DNA from: Jiulongibacter sp024742395
GTDB lineage: Bacteria > Bacteroidota > Bacteroidia > Cytophagales > Spirosomataceae
Assembly: GCA_965249455.1 (NCBI GenBank)
Contig: OZ252236.1
Location: forward strand, 4,526,001 to 4,590,000
Direction: 5' to 3'
Length of the DNA stretch: 64,000 nucleotides
Below, piece after piece: positions 51,603 to 60,787 of the stretch. Position 1 is the stretch's first letter, and every line of letters begins with the position of its first letter. A program made the position numbers and the translations under genes. The notes beneath the pieces are model-generated. The model did no database searches. It had not been told where the DNA came from and saw only the letters and a list, made by a program, of their open reading frames with translations.

Positions 51603-52649
51603 TTATTGCTCTTTTAAGTTAATCTCCAAGGTAACATTGTAAGAATCAAGATCCTCATTAATCTGAAGATTGTGTGCATTATGATAACTCAAATTTAACC
51701 TTCTCACCGTATTCTTTAACCCTATTCCGGATTTCTGAGATCCGAACTCACTATTCTTCTTGCTGTTAGACACTTTATAAATACAGTTTTTTTCTTCAAA
51801 AACTAATGACACCTTTACCCAGGACTTACTATCTCCGCTTTCTACGCCATGTTTAAAGGCATTTTCCAGAAAGGTTATAAATATCAAAGGCGTAATTTTA
51901 AGATGCTGATATTCTCCTGAAATGGAAAATTCAATCGGAAAATCATCTTCCAGTCTAAGTTTTTCAAGATCAATGTAATTTGAAATATACTCGATCTCCT
52001 TACTTACCGGTACCTTTTCATTATTAGCCTCATAGATCATGTAACGCATCATTTGCGAGAGTTTGGCTATCACTTCCTTTGTATTAGGAGACTGAGTATG
52101 AGCCAGATAATACAGGTTATTGAGCGTATTAAAAAGAAAGTGAGGATTAATCTGTTCTTTTAAAAACCTAAGCTCTGAAACCAGTTTTTCATTTTCTATT
52201 TCTTTTCTTTTGGCCTCCAGGTCAAACCAATCCTGAGCAAACCGGAGCATGGCCACAAAAGATACGATGAAAGCGGAGTAAACCGAATGTAAAAAGATAA
52301 ATCGCTGCTTAAAGAAATAACTTTTGCCATTACCTATATCTTCTAAGTAGATCTGCCTTTTGATAAAAATATTACAAGCAATTATGACAGCAAAAGGCAA
52401 AATAAATTCTCCAAAATACCTTAGGGCATTCCGGTGTTTCAGAAAACGAGGTAAGAAGACGAAGTAATTTAGATAACTCAAAGAACCCATGAATATCACC
52501 TGGGAAATTGCATCTAAAAGAGCCTTATAATAATCTGGCTCCATTCCTCGCCTGGGAATAGTGATTTGATAAAAGAAAAAGGTAAAATACAAGATCCAAA
52601 AAGCCAGATGAATGACTGCCAGCCTGTTTTTCCTGAGAAAATTCTGCAT
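51603..52649 (-). CDS. LytS/YehU-type sensor histidine kinase
   Basis: A 348-residue membrane kinase with four hydrophobic segments in residues 10-135, then a His_kinase domain with phospho-acceptor H170 in EQINPHFLFNTLNNLYYLAH and the ATP-binding N-box FITFLENAFKHGVESGD and G-box SGIGLKNTVRRLNL. The membrane part lacks a clear extracellular sensor domain, so the signal may be in the membrane itself. It is transcribed away from the barrel gene at 52918 across a 268-base gap. Confidence 0.95.
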   Translation of the reverse strand: MQNFLRKNRLAVIHLAFWILYFTFFFYQITIPRRGMEPDYYKALLDAISQVIFMGSLSYLNYFVFLPRFLKHRNALRYFGEFILPFAVIIACNIFIKRQIYLEDIGNGKSYFFKQRFIFLHSVYSAFIVSFVAMLRFAQDWFDLEAKRKEIENEKLVSELRFLKEQINPHFLFNTLNNLYYLAHTQSPNTKEVIAKLSQMMRYMIYEANNEKVPVSKEIEYISNYIDLEKLRLEDDFPIEFSISGEYQHLKITPLIFITFLENAFKHGVESGDSKSWVKVSLVFEEKNCIYKVSNSKKNSEFGSQKSGIGLKNTVRRLNLSYHNAHNLQINEDLDSYNVTLEINLKEQ

Positions 52650-52917
52650 GTTTTAGGTCAAAAGATTTATTAAATCTAATGAAAGACAATCAGATTAGAC
52701 GCCAATTCTTGCCAGGAGTATGTGAAGAACTCTCTGTTTTCTACACTCTTCTTCTCTGGCTCTATCTTCTTCTGAAATATTTCGATAAACACAGTTTTAT
52801 GAGTTTTTGAGATGATTGTCGAAGAATTGAGCATACATATATAATCTACAAAAAAAGAAGCAAAAACAGATACACATTTGTATCGTTCTGATTGGCACTT
52901 TAAAAAACATTACGGTT

Positions 52918-55473
52918 ATGAAACGTATTATACATTTTATATTATTCTTTTCCTTCATAGGTCTTACGGCTTTAGCACAAGGTCCGGGTGGTCGTCCGGG
53001 TGGTTCTGGTGGAGGAGAAAACGGCAGACCTTCAAGATCAACAGATGGACCTTCTTCTGCTTTTAGCATGGATGACAAAACACCAAAAGGTAACGCTAAG
53101 GTGACAGGTTTTGTCATAGATTCGGCTGTAACTGTGGCAGTAGAATATGCCAACATTGCACTTGTAAACGAAGCCAACAATCAGGTACAGGACGGAACCA
53201 TGGCAGACGAGAATGGTAAGTTCCAGTTTACCAGAGTAGCTGAAGGAACATACACCTTTAAAGTAACTTTCATTGGTTATGAAGATACTTTCGTGAAAGG
53301 GGTAAAAATAAAGAAAGGAGACGATATTGATCTAGGTGTAATTAAATTGGCAATAAGCTCAAAAGTTCTAGATGAAGTAACAGTTACTGGGCTCAAGTCG
53401 CTAATTGAAGAAAAGGTAGACAGGCTGGTATACAATGCGGAGAATGATGTAACCTCTAAAGGAGGCGATGGCTCTGATGTTTTAAGAAAAGTACCCATGC
53501 TTTCTGTAGACCTTGACGGAAATGTATCCTTAAGAGGAAGTTCTAATATCAAGGTACTGATCAATAATAAACCATCCACTATTGTAGCCAGCTCTGTTGC
53601 TGACGCACTAAAGATGATACCAGCTGACCTTATTAAGACGGTAGAGGTTATCACTTCGCCATCAGCTAAATACGATGCTGAAGGTACCAGTGGAATAATT
53701 AATATTATCACCAAAAAGTCAAGCATTCAAGGATACAATCTATCATTGAACTCCGGGGTAGGCTTCAGAGGCTCCAATCTTGGTCTGAATGGCAATTTGA
53801 GAATCGGAAAACTTGGCTTTAGCCTGGGTGGATTTGGCAGAAGTTTCTATAATAAAGCCAACACCACACTTGATCAAACAACAATTGGCAAATTATACAA
53901 TACCACCACTGTACAAAGTTCTGATGCTAAAGACAATGGTCTTTTTGGAAGATATAATCTGGGAATTGACTACGAGATCAGCAAATCTGCTTACTTAAAC
54001 GGTAGCGTATCTTTTGGGACTAGAAACTTCAAGAGATACGAAGATATGATCACAGATGTGTATCAGGATACAGACCTTATTACAAGTCAAAACAGGCTGG
54101 TTGATTCTAAAAACTCCTCGAATAACGTTGATGTGAATTTAGATTATGTGAAGATTTTCAAGCCCTCTCATGAATGGTCTATTTCAACACAGTACAGTCA
54201 AAATAACCTCACAAATAATTTTACTGCTGATATTATCAGCTTGGAAGGCACCGCCAATTCTCAGCAGCAAAATATCAATCTCAATATTAACAAAGAGATC
54301 ACTCTTCAAACAGACTATATGGTGCCTGTTAAATCAAATCAACTTTTTGAAGTGGGTGTGAAGGGCATTTTTAGAGATGTCAATAGTGATTATAAGTATT
54401 TGGTTGGGATCATTGGCAGCCTTGAAGCTGACAGCAGAAACCCTGCAGGTATTCTTCAATACAATCAAAACATCAAGGCGGGTTACCTACAATATACTTA
54501 CAGCACGAAAAATAAATTAACATTTAAGGTAGGAACGCGTTACGAGCATACTAGTATCGACGCAGTAGACAAAGGCTTAGCCCTAAGCATACCAAGTTAT
54601 GACAACCTGGTACCAAGTGTCAATATCTCAAAGACATTAGGTGGAGGAACAACATTAAAACTTGCTTACAATAACAGAATTTCTCGTCCGGGTCTGGAAC
54701 AATTAAATCCTAATTTTAATACCGCCAACCCACAAAATATTAGACTGGGTAACCCAAGTTTAAGACCAGAGATTTCAAATAATGTAGAGTTTGGAATAAG
54801 TAAAATCATGCAGCGTAACTACATGAATCTGACATTCTTTGGCAGACAGACCAATAACTCCATATTACAAATTACCAGTCCATCTGATACCCTTTTAGGT
54901 GCTTTAGTAACTACTTATGAGAATATCGGTGTACAGAAAACAGCCGGAGCTAATCTTTTTGGAAACTTCTTCCTTACTCCTAAGTGGACCATTAATGGCG
55001 GTATTGATTTGTATTACAAGTATCTGGAAGGCCAGGTTCAAACATTAGACGGATTTGAACTGGCAGATAATGATGGTATTGTAATTAGTGGTAGACTAAT
55101 GTCTATGCTCTCGCTTAAAAACGATTGGAAAATCCAAGCTTTCACAGGGATGAGAGGTAGAGATATTTCATTACAAGGATTTACAACTGGTATGGCCTTT
55201 TATAATATTGGGCTTCAAAAAGGTTTTAAAGATGATAAAGGTAGCATCGGAATCGGATTCGAGAACTTCATTAATGGTATGACCAGAATTAGCGAATCAA
55301 ACTCGGCCATCTTTACTCAAAGAAGCGTGAACTATATTCATAACCAAAACATCAAAGTAAACTTCTCTTACAAATTAGGGAACATGAAGTTTGTGGAGAG
55401 AAAGAAAACCAAGTCTGTCAATAACACCGATGTTAAAGGTGGTAGTGAAGGGGCTCAAGGCGGAGGCTTCTAA
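52918..55473 (+). CDS. CarboxypepD_reg outer-membrane barrel with Gly/Arg/Pro-rich N-terminus
   Basis: An 851-residue outer-membrane protein related to TonB-dependent receptors. After the signal peptide (ending LTALAQ) there is a low-complexity segment GPGGRPGGSGGGENGRPSR (about 22-40), then a carboxypeptidase-regulatory-like domain (about 62-140), a plug with VLRKVPMLSVDLDGNVSLRG (about 160-265), and a barrel. The C-terminus ends GGSEGAQGGGF, again Gly-rich, and lacks a classical barrel-end Phe signal. It heads an operon with a PepSY protein and a Spy-like protein. Ligand unknown. Confidence 0.9.
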   Translation: MKRIIHFILFFSFIGLTALAQGPGGRPGGSGGGENGRPSRSTDGPSSAFSMDDKTPKGNAKVTGFVIDSAVTVAVEYANIALVNEANNQVQDGTMADENGKFQFTRVAEGTYTFKVTFIGYEDTFVKGVKIKKGDDIDLGVIKLAISSKVLDEVTVTGLKSLIEEKVDRLVYNAENDVTSKGGDGSDVLRKVPMLSVDLDGNVSLRGSSNIKVLINNKPSTIVASSVADALKMIPADLIKTVEVITSPSAKYDAEGTSGIINIITKKSSIQGYNLSLNSGVGFRGSNLGLNGNLRIGKLGFSLGGFGRSFYNKANTTLDQTTIGKLYNTTTVQSSDAKDNGLFGRYNLGIDYEISKSAYLNGSVSFGTRNFKRYEDMITDVYQDTDLITSQNRLVDSKNSSNNVDVNLDYVKIFKPSHEWSISTQYSQNNLTNNFTADIISLEGTANSQQQNINLNINKEITLQTDYMVPVKSNQLFEVGVKGIFRDVNSDYKYLVGIIGSLEADSRNPAGILQYNQNIKAGYLQYTYSTKNKLTFKVGTRYEHTSIDAVDKGLALSIPSYDNLVPSVNISKTLGGGTTLKLAYNNRISRPGLEQLNPNFNTANPQNIRLGNPSLRPEISNNVEFGISKIMQRNYMNLTFFGRQTNNSILQITSPSDTLLGALVTTYENIGVQKTAGANLFGNFFLTPKWTINGGIDLYYKYLEGQVQTLDGFELADNDGIVISGRLMSMLSLKNDWKIQAFTGMRGRDISLQGFTTGMAFYNIGLQKGFKDDKGSIGIGFENFINGMTRISESNSAIFTQRSVNYIHNQNIKVNFSYKLGNMKFVERKKTKSVNNTDVKGGSEGAQGGGF

Positions 55474-55494
55474 ATTCAAAAAAAGAAAGGCATT

Positions 55495-55992
55495 ATGAGT
55501 AAATGGATGAGAATCATTCACCGATATCTGGGATTTTTTCTGGCTGGAATTATGGCTATGTATGCCATCAGTGGCTCGATTTTAATTTTCAGAACTACGG
55601 AATTCTTAAAAAAAGAAAGACATGAGATAAAAACTCTGAAATCTGGCCTTACTGAAGAACAGCTGGGTAAAGAGTTAAAGATTAAAGGGTTTAAAGTGAT
55701 AAGCACAAGTAACGAAACAGTTAATTTTAAAGAAGGTACTTATAATACTGAAACTGGAGAGGCCAACTATGTGGTAAAAGACCTGCCGAAATTGCTTAGC
55801 AAAATGACTCTAATACATAAGGCTACCACCAACTCTCCTTTGTATTTTCTTAATCTGTTTTTTGGTGCATCACTTTTGTTCTTTGTTGTTTCCACTTTCT
55901 GGATGTTTGCCCCTAAAACAAAAATTTTCAATAAGGGACTTTATTTCACAGCAGGTGGTATCCTGTTAACTATCATACTTTTATACGTTTAA
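55495..55992 (+). CDS. small PepSY-associated transmembrane protein
   Basis: A 165-residue inner-membrane protein with one N-terminal helix containing the PepSY-TM start MRIIHRYLGFFLAGIMAMYAISG and two C-terminal helices (about 115-135 and 147-164). The periplasmic loop (about 40-110) has the length of one PepSY domain. PepSY_TM proteins are often linked with iron or other metal reduction, but this one is much shorter than the usual 370 residues. The Spy-like gene starts 11 bases after its stop. Confidence 0.8.
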   Translation: MSKWMRIIHRYLGFFLAGIMAMYAISGSILIFRTTEFLKKERHEIKTLKSGLTEEQLGKELKIKGFKVISTSNETVNFKEGTYNTETGEANYVVKDLPKLLSKMTLIHKATTNSPLYFLNLFFGASLLFFVVSTFWMFAPKTKIFNKGLYFTAGGILLTIILLYV

Positions 55993-56003
55993 ATCAGAAG
56001 GAA

Positions 56004-56438
56004 TTGAAAAAGATATTCGTTTTACTTATTTCAACAATCGCCCTTAATACCTACGCCCAATACCCGGGCGGAGGAGGCGGAAGACCGCCAGGTGGTATGG
56101 CCGCTATGGAAAGACCCTCTGCAGAACAGCAAGCCAAACATGAGACAAAAAAAATGTCTAAGCAGTTAGGCTTAAGCAATGAGCAAAAGGAAAAATATCA
56201 GGTGATTAGTTTGGCTTTTGTTGAAGAAAGAGAAGACCTCTTGGAAAGCTTCCCAAGAGACCAATTTCCTCCATCAGCTGAAAGCAGAGAAAAAATGAAA
56301 GCTGGAATGGTTTCTATTGAACAAAGGAAACAAGAACAATTACAAAAATTTTTAACCGCTGAGCAACTGAAAAAATACAAAGAAATTAAGGAGAGTGAGA
56401 AGTCTGCTATGATGAATCAACGCAATGGAAGACCTTAA
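56004..56438 (+). CDS. Spy/CpxP-like periplasmic protein with Gly/Arg/Pro-rich N-terminus
   Basis: A 144-residue exported helical protein. TTG at 56004 is the likely start; the signal peptide begins there and AGAAGGA is just upstream. After the signal peptide (ending NTYAQ) comes PGGGGGRPPGGMAAMERP, similar to the N-terminal segment of the barrel two genes upstream. The rest is long helices (LGLSNEQKEKYQVISLAFVE, EQRKQEQLQKFLTAEQLKKY) like Spy/CpxP chaperone or heavy-metal-sensing proteins, where LTxxQ-like sequences recur. A periplasmic chaperone or metal-stress role is inferred. Confidence 0.75.
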   Translation: MKKIFVLLISTIALNTYAQYPGGGGGRPPGGMAAMERPSAEQQAKHETKKMSKQLGLSNEQKEKYQVISLAFVEEREDLLESFPRDQFPPSAESREKMKAGMVSIEQRKQEQLQKFLTAEQLKKYKEIKESEKSAMMNQRNGRP

Positions 56439-56776
56439 CAAAGGTGGCCTTTAGTAAAGTTTGTTTGAAATAGAATAAATTTTTTGTGGTTAAAGAATAA
56501 TTTCAAAATCAACAAACACAATAAAGTTGCTACTGGAAACTCACTCTTCTACATCTTTATACGGGTTTATATAAAATCCGTGGATTTTAAATGAAAAGGC
56601 AATCTTTTAGATTGTCTTTTTATTTAAGCCCTAGTCACCAACTCTTATCCTATTCCGATTCTATCGAAGAAATAGGTAAATCTGTCGATAAAACAAAACA
56701 ATCATTCCTTCAAAGGCAGCAGACAACACATCACAGACGTATTCTAATGAAAGGAGGAAAACCCCTAAACACCATT
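56439..56776 (+). other. 338-base intergenic leader with two hairpins
   Basis: An imperfect inverted repeat at 56561-56581 (ACGGGTTT and AAATCCGT) is followed by a perfect 12-bp hairpin (56594-56620) that ends in TTTTT, a terminator. A frame open from an ATG at 56591 runs into the lipoprotein gene but includes the hairpin and lacks signal character, so it is not coding. The structure may end the upstream operon or attenuate the lipoprotein gene. Confidence 0.5.
56594..56620 (+). terminator. hairpin terminator
   Basis: AAAAGGCAATCT-TTT-AGATTGTCTTTT, 12 bp with one G-U pair, followed by T residues. It lies about 155 bases after the Spy-like gene and 157 bases before the lipoprotein start. Confidence 0.8.
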
Positions 56777-58462
56777 ATGAATACAAAAAGAATCTTGCTT
56801 GGACTCACTTTATGTGTATTTGGAACAGCTTGCAACAACAATACAGAAATAAACCCCGAAATAGAAAAAGGCTCTGACATTGAGGTGACTCTGGAAACAC
56901 CAAATGAAAACGATGCCGATTATAACTGGGACGATAGCGAAGCCACTCATATCACTTTAAAAAACTCAGCAATTGAAATTAGCGGAGAAGGAGCTACATA
57001 TGCAGGATCGGTAGTGACTATAACAAACGCCGGCACTTACAATATCAACGGAGTTTTAGAGAATGGTCAAGTTATCATTGATACACAGGATTCAGAAAAT
57101 GTAAATCTGATTTTTAATTCACTCAATATCTCCAATAATACCAGCTCAGCTGTCAGTATTGCCAATGCTGCAAAGGTGGTGATCCAATTAAAAGAAAACA
57201 CTGAAAACTATCTTTCCGACGGTGCTTCCTATAGTTCAACAGATGAGAAAAATGCTACTCTTTACAGCAAGGCCGACCTGAGTTTTTTTGGTACAGGCAA
57301 ACTCACAGTAAATGGTAATTTTCAAGATGGTATCGTTTCAAAAGATGGTTTGATTATTGAAAATGGCAATTTTGTAGTCAATGCCATTGATGATGCCATC
57401 AGAGGTAAAGACTACGTTTTAATTCATGACGGAAGTTTTAACCTGGTCGCAGGTGGTGATGCCCTGGCTTCAGACAATGACGAAGATGAAACGCGAGGCT
57501 ATGTAGATATTAGAAACGGAGAGTATTCCATTAGTGCCGGAGCCGATGGTATTCAGGCAGTAACGGTACTCAGTATAGAAAATGGCAATTTTGACATAAC
57601 TACCGGTGGTGGAAGTAGTCAAGTCATTTCAAATACCTCCTCGGCAAAAGCACTTAAAGCCGGTGTAAAACTAGCACTGAGCGGTGGTAAATTTAACATC
57701 AATGCCGCAGATGATGCCCTACATTCAAATCAATTTCTCACTTTAAATGACGGTACTTTCATCATTGCCACGGCTGATGATGCCGTCCATGCAGACGAGG
57801 ATCTTCTAATAAATGGCGGAAATATAACCATTTCTAAATCATATGAGGGCCTGGAAAGTAAAAGTATCACTATTAATGATGGTAGTATCTGGATAAGCTC
57901 AAGTGACGATGGCGTTAATGCAGCAGATGGTTCTTCCACTTCATTTGGAGGTGGAGGTAACAGCGGTTCAGCGTCAGTTTTTCTGATTATTAATGGAGGC
58001 TATCTGGTAATAAATTCTTCTGGCGATGGGCTGGATAGTAATGGTAACATCCAAATGTCAGGTGGCACAGTCATAATATATGGGCCTACCCAAAGAAATA
58101 ATGGATCCTTAGATTATGATTACACTTTTTCTATGGATGGTGGAACGCTTATTGCGGCCGGAAGTTCAGGTATGATGCAGGGCCCTAGCTCAGGCAGTAA
58201 ACAGCTTTCGGTGGCATTGAAACTAAACCAAACGGTATCTGCAGGTACTCTTTTTGAAATTACAGATAGCCAAGGAAATGAAGTCATTTGCTTAAAGCCA
58301 TTAAAAGACTATCAATCAGTAGTTTACTCAGGGCCAAACATTAGCTCTGGTACTTCTTATGTTTATTATCTTGGCGGATCTTCTACTGGTATAGACAAAG
58401 ATGGAATCATTTCTGGCGGGCAGTATAGCGGTGGCACAAAATCCGGAACATTTTCCTTATAA
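56777..58462 (+). CDS. DUF4353 carbohydrate-binding-domain lipoprotein (predicted beta-helix)
   Basis: A 561-residue lipoprotein (lipobox VFGTAC) built from repeated short strands that should form a right-handed beta-helix. Recurring units include DDAIRGKDYVLIHDGSF, DDALHSNQFLTLNDGTF and DDAVHADEDLLINGGN, which is the DUF4353 or carbohydrate-binding domain pattern, found in two or more blocks between about residues 150 and 430. The many Asp-Asp pairs suggest calcium or other cation binding. The start at 56777 is preferred because the signal peptide begins there. It is upstream of the VTC and DUF4956 genes, with which DUF4353 proteins are frequently associated. Confidence 0.85.
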   Translation: MNTKRILLGLTLCVFGTACNNNTEINPEIEKGSDIEVTLETPNENDADYNWDDSEATHITLKNSAIEISGEGATYAGSVVTITNAGTYNINGVLENGQVIIDTQDSENVNLIFNSLNISNNTSSAVSIANAAKVVIQLKENTENYLSDGASYSSTDEKNATLYSKADLSFFGTGKLTVNGNFQDGIVSKDGLIIENGNFVVNAIDDAIRGKDYVLIHDGSFNLVAGGDALASDNDEDETRGYVDIRNGEYSISAGADGIQAVTVLSIENGNFDITTGGGSSQVISNTSSAKALKAGVKLALSGGKFNINAADDALHSNQFLTLNDGTFIIATADDAVHADEDLLINGGNITISKSYEGLESKSITINDGSIWISSSDDGVNAADGSSTSFGGGGNSGSASVFLIINGGYLVINSSGDGLDSNGNIQMSGGTVIIYGPTQRNNGSLDYDYTFSMDGGTLIAAGSSGMMQGPSSGSKQLSVALKLNQTVSAGTLFEITDSQGNEVICLKPLKDYQSVVYSGPNISSGTSYVYYLGGSSTGIDKDGIISGGQYSGGTKSGTFSL

Positions 58463-58562
58463 TTCTTACAGTTCGCCGCAAGTTTCAGATACTATTCTCA
58501 TCTAAGTATCAAGAACACGAGTAAAATAAGGTTTAGTATATTCGTTTACCAATTGAATCAAA

Positions 58563-59342
58563 ATGAAGAACAAAAGTCTTAAATATGAAATTGATAAGCT
58601 TCTAGAAAAGTATGAGACCATAAGTTTGGGTGAATTGGCAGAGGCAAACCTGATGGACAGGAAGGAAGTTAAGTATGTACTCTCAGAAAAACAGCTTCCT
58701 GAACTCATTTCGGCAGTACAAGAGCATTACAAGGTTTTGTCAATAAATGACAAAAAGTTATTTAATTACAATTCTCAATATTTCGATACCGATGAGCTTA
58801 ACTTTTTTCATGATCATCGCCGTGGAAAATTAAACAGATATAAGGTCAGAAAAAGACATTACATAGATTCTGATCTTTCCTTTTTTGAAGTCAAGTTTAA
58901 GAACAATCATGGGCGTACTCGAAAATCCAGAATTGTTTCTGATCCTCAGAAAACGGACGGCATTCAAAAAACAGAAGACAACTTTTTACAAGAAGTAAGC
59001 CCTTTTGCCGGAGATGCTTTATTCCCTACAGTTCAGGTAAATTACAAACGTCTTACTCTGGTAAGTAAAACCACGGTTGAAAGAATTACCATTGATATAA
59101 ACCTTAGCGTGCAAAAAGGCGAAGAGTCTTTGGCCTTTGAGGGCCTTGTAATCGTAGAAGTTAAGCAAGACAAACTCAGGAACAGTCCGGTAAAAAACAC
59201 CTTGAAAAATATGGGTATACGCTCAGGCACCATCAGCAAATATTGCCTTGGCATAATATCTCTTGAAAACGACATTCGATTTAACAGACTTAAACCTGCA
59301 TTTGACAGGCTTTATAAACCCTTTTTAACTGCAAATAGATAA
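58563..59342 (+). CDS. VTC-domain polyphosphate polymerase-like protein
   Basis: A 259-residue soluble tunnel-fold protein of the VTC family, which in yeast Vtc4 makes polyphosphate from ATP. The tunnel residues are all seen: R33, E35 and K37 in DRKEVKYVL, Y73 in SQYFDTDE, R92-K94-R96 in NRYKVRKRHY, E109-K111 in FFEVKFK, K121-R123, R163 in NYKRLTL, R174-D178 in VERITIDIN, E199-K201 in IVEVKQDK, and K226 in TISKYCLG. No SPX domain or membrane segment. DUF4956 begins two bases after its stop, so the two are tightly coupled. Confidence 0.92.
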   Translation: MKNKSLKYEIDKLLEKYETISLGELAEANLMDRKEVKYVLSEKQLPELISAVQEHYKVLSINDKKLFNYNSQYFDTDELNFFHDHRRGKLNRYKVRKRHYIDSDLSFFEVKFKNNHGRTRKSRIVSDPQKTDGIQKTEDNFLQEVSPFAGDALFPTVQVNYKRLTLVSKTTVERITIDINLSVQKGEESLAFEGLVIVEVKQDKLRNSPVKNTLKNMGIRSGTISKYCLGIISLENDIRFNRLKPAFDRLYKPFLTANR

Positions 59343-59344
59343 CA

Positions 59345-59944
59345 ATGGAATTCTTAGAAATATTAGGACAATCTCAAATTTTCAATAAGCTTTCAGATAA
59401 GTTTTTCTTACGTCTTTTAGTAGACCTTCTGGCCGTCTTTATCATGATCAGACTGGTATATTACAGGTTTTATAAGAAGACAGAACTGTTCTTAACCTTC
59501 TTCGGCTTTAATCTTATCATTTTTCTAATCTCTTATTTATTAAATAGAGTAGAAATGACCATTGGTGCGGCCTTTGGCCTCTTTGCTGTTTTTAGTATGC
59601 TACGTTTCAGAACGGAGGGCATCAATACCAAAGATATGACCTATTTATTCATGGTAATTGCCATGGGATTGGTTACGGCAGTAAGTAAAGGAAGCTGGGA
59701 TGAACTGGGACTAATCAATGGAATTATCATCGTTTCTACTATCCTCTTAGATGGAAACATTTTAACAAAAAAAGAGCTCTTTCTGTTAATAGATTATGAT
59801 AACCTTGAGAATATAAAGCCAGAAAATACTGATTTACTAAAATCTGATCTAAAAGATAGAATGGGTCTTAATATCCATAGAATAGAGATTGAAAATGTAG
59901 ATCTGCTTAAAGACTCCGTCAAAATAAAGGCATTCCATTATTAA
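59345..59944 (+). CDS. DUF4956 membrane protein
   Basis: A 199-residue inner-membrane protein with three or four helices in residues 20-140 and a soluble C-terminus. The core FLISYLLNRVEMTIGAAFGL, then FAVFSMLRFRTEGINTKDMTYLF, and AMGLVTAVSK is the DUF4956 signature. DUF4956 proteins are usually encoded beside VTC-domain proteins, as here, and are suspected to give the polymerase a membrane partner or an exit path. The soluble tail (about 145-199) resembles a ferredoxin-like domain. Function unproved. Confidence 0.92.
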   Translation: MEFLEILGQSQIFNKLSDKFFLRLLVDLLAVFIMIRLVYYRFYKKTELFLTFFGFNLIIFLISYLLNRVEMTIGAAFGLFAVFSMLRFRTEGINTKDMTYLFMVIAMGLVTAVSKGSWDELGLINGIIIVSTILLDGNILTKKELFLLIDYDNLENIKPENTDLLKSDLKDRMGLNIHRIEIENVDLLKDSVKIKAFHY

Positions 59945-59958
59945 GGATACTGAACCAA

Positions 59959-60600
59959 ATGAAAAAAGCTTTTTTAATTGTTTTCTGCCTTGTAATGGCA
60001 AGCCAAAGTGGTTTTAGTCAAGTTGGTCTTTGGACAAAGTTTTCGCTTGAAAAGGAGCTTTTCAAGAAGCTTGACTTTGAAGTAACAGGACAATACCGCG
60101 TAAATGAATTTGGGAGTAATGAAGAGAGGTGGATTGGTGAAGCAGGTTTAATATATGACCTGCCGAAAGGTTTTGAACTTGAAGCCTTTTACAGATATGT
60201 GTCTAACATTAAAACCAACAGTACGAAAGTTTATCACCGGTTTCATACTGACCTGAAATATGGCAAAAAAATAAACTCTTTCATCAAAGTAGAAAACCGC
60301 CTCAGGTATCAGCATCAATACAAAGACGACCAGGAAGACGGCCTGGTAGATGACAGCAGTTATTTAAGAAACAAAATTGGCCTTGAGTTTGATACCCAGA
60401 GTCGATTTAAACCCGCAATAGCTGCAGATTTATTTTATGAATTGGGTGGTGGCTTAGATCAGGTTCGGTATAGTGCAGAACTGGGTTACAAGCTAAATAA
60501 AAGAAACAAAATAGAAGTAGGCTTTCTAATAGATGATGCCCTGAAGTCTACACAGAAAAATCAATATAGGATAGCCCTATCCTATTCCATAAAACTATAA
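59959..60600 (+). CDS. DUF2490 outer-membrane beta-barrel protein
   Basis: A 213-residue protein with a signal peptide (VFCLVMASQSGFSQ) and alternating-strand segments covering the mature part (LDFEVTGQYRVNEFG, FELEAFYRYVSNIKTN, FIKVENRLRYQHQYKDD, KIEVGFLIDDALK), fitting a small barrel of about ten strands. DUF2490 proteins are predicted outer-membrane proteins. It follows DUF4956 by 14 bases and would give the cluster an outer-membrane component. No selective function known. Confidence 0.85.
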   Translation: MKKAFLIVFCLVMASQSGFSQVGLWTKFSLEKELFKKLDFEVTGQYRVNEFGSNEERWIGEAGLIYDLPKGFELEAFYRYVSNIKTNSTKVYHRFHTDLKYGKKINSFIKVENRLRYQHQYKDDQEDGLVDDSSYLRNKIGLEFDTQSRFKPAIAADLFYELGGGLDQVRYSAELGYKLNKRNKIEVGFLIDDALKSTQKNQYRIALSYSIKL

Positions 60601-60787
60601 TTTTTTCCAAATAGCTTCCTGTAGTTTGAGCCAGACTTATCTTTTAAAAGACACATTTAAAGGATTGGATAGCACTATTCCACTTTACGTAGAATGTGTT
60701 TCTTAATTTCTGTTAAAAGTAAGTTTTGAAGGCTGCATTTAATCCTCGTCTGCCGTAGACACAGGAAAGCAATATCTTATCTAAAAC

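Noticed and set aside
52797..53180. Minus-strand frame of 127 codons over the start of the barrel gene
   Set aside because: It overlaps the conserved signal peptide and Gly-rich segment on the opposite strand; its Pro-rich stretch is just the complement of that segment.
53277..53726. Minus-strand frame of 149 codons
   Set aside because: It lies antisense to the plug domain of the barrel and has no recognisable content.
56591..56776. N-terminal extension of the DUF4353 lipoprotein from an upstream ATG
   Set aside because: It includes a terminator hairpin and would hide the lipoprotein signal peptide that begins at 56777.
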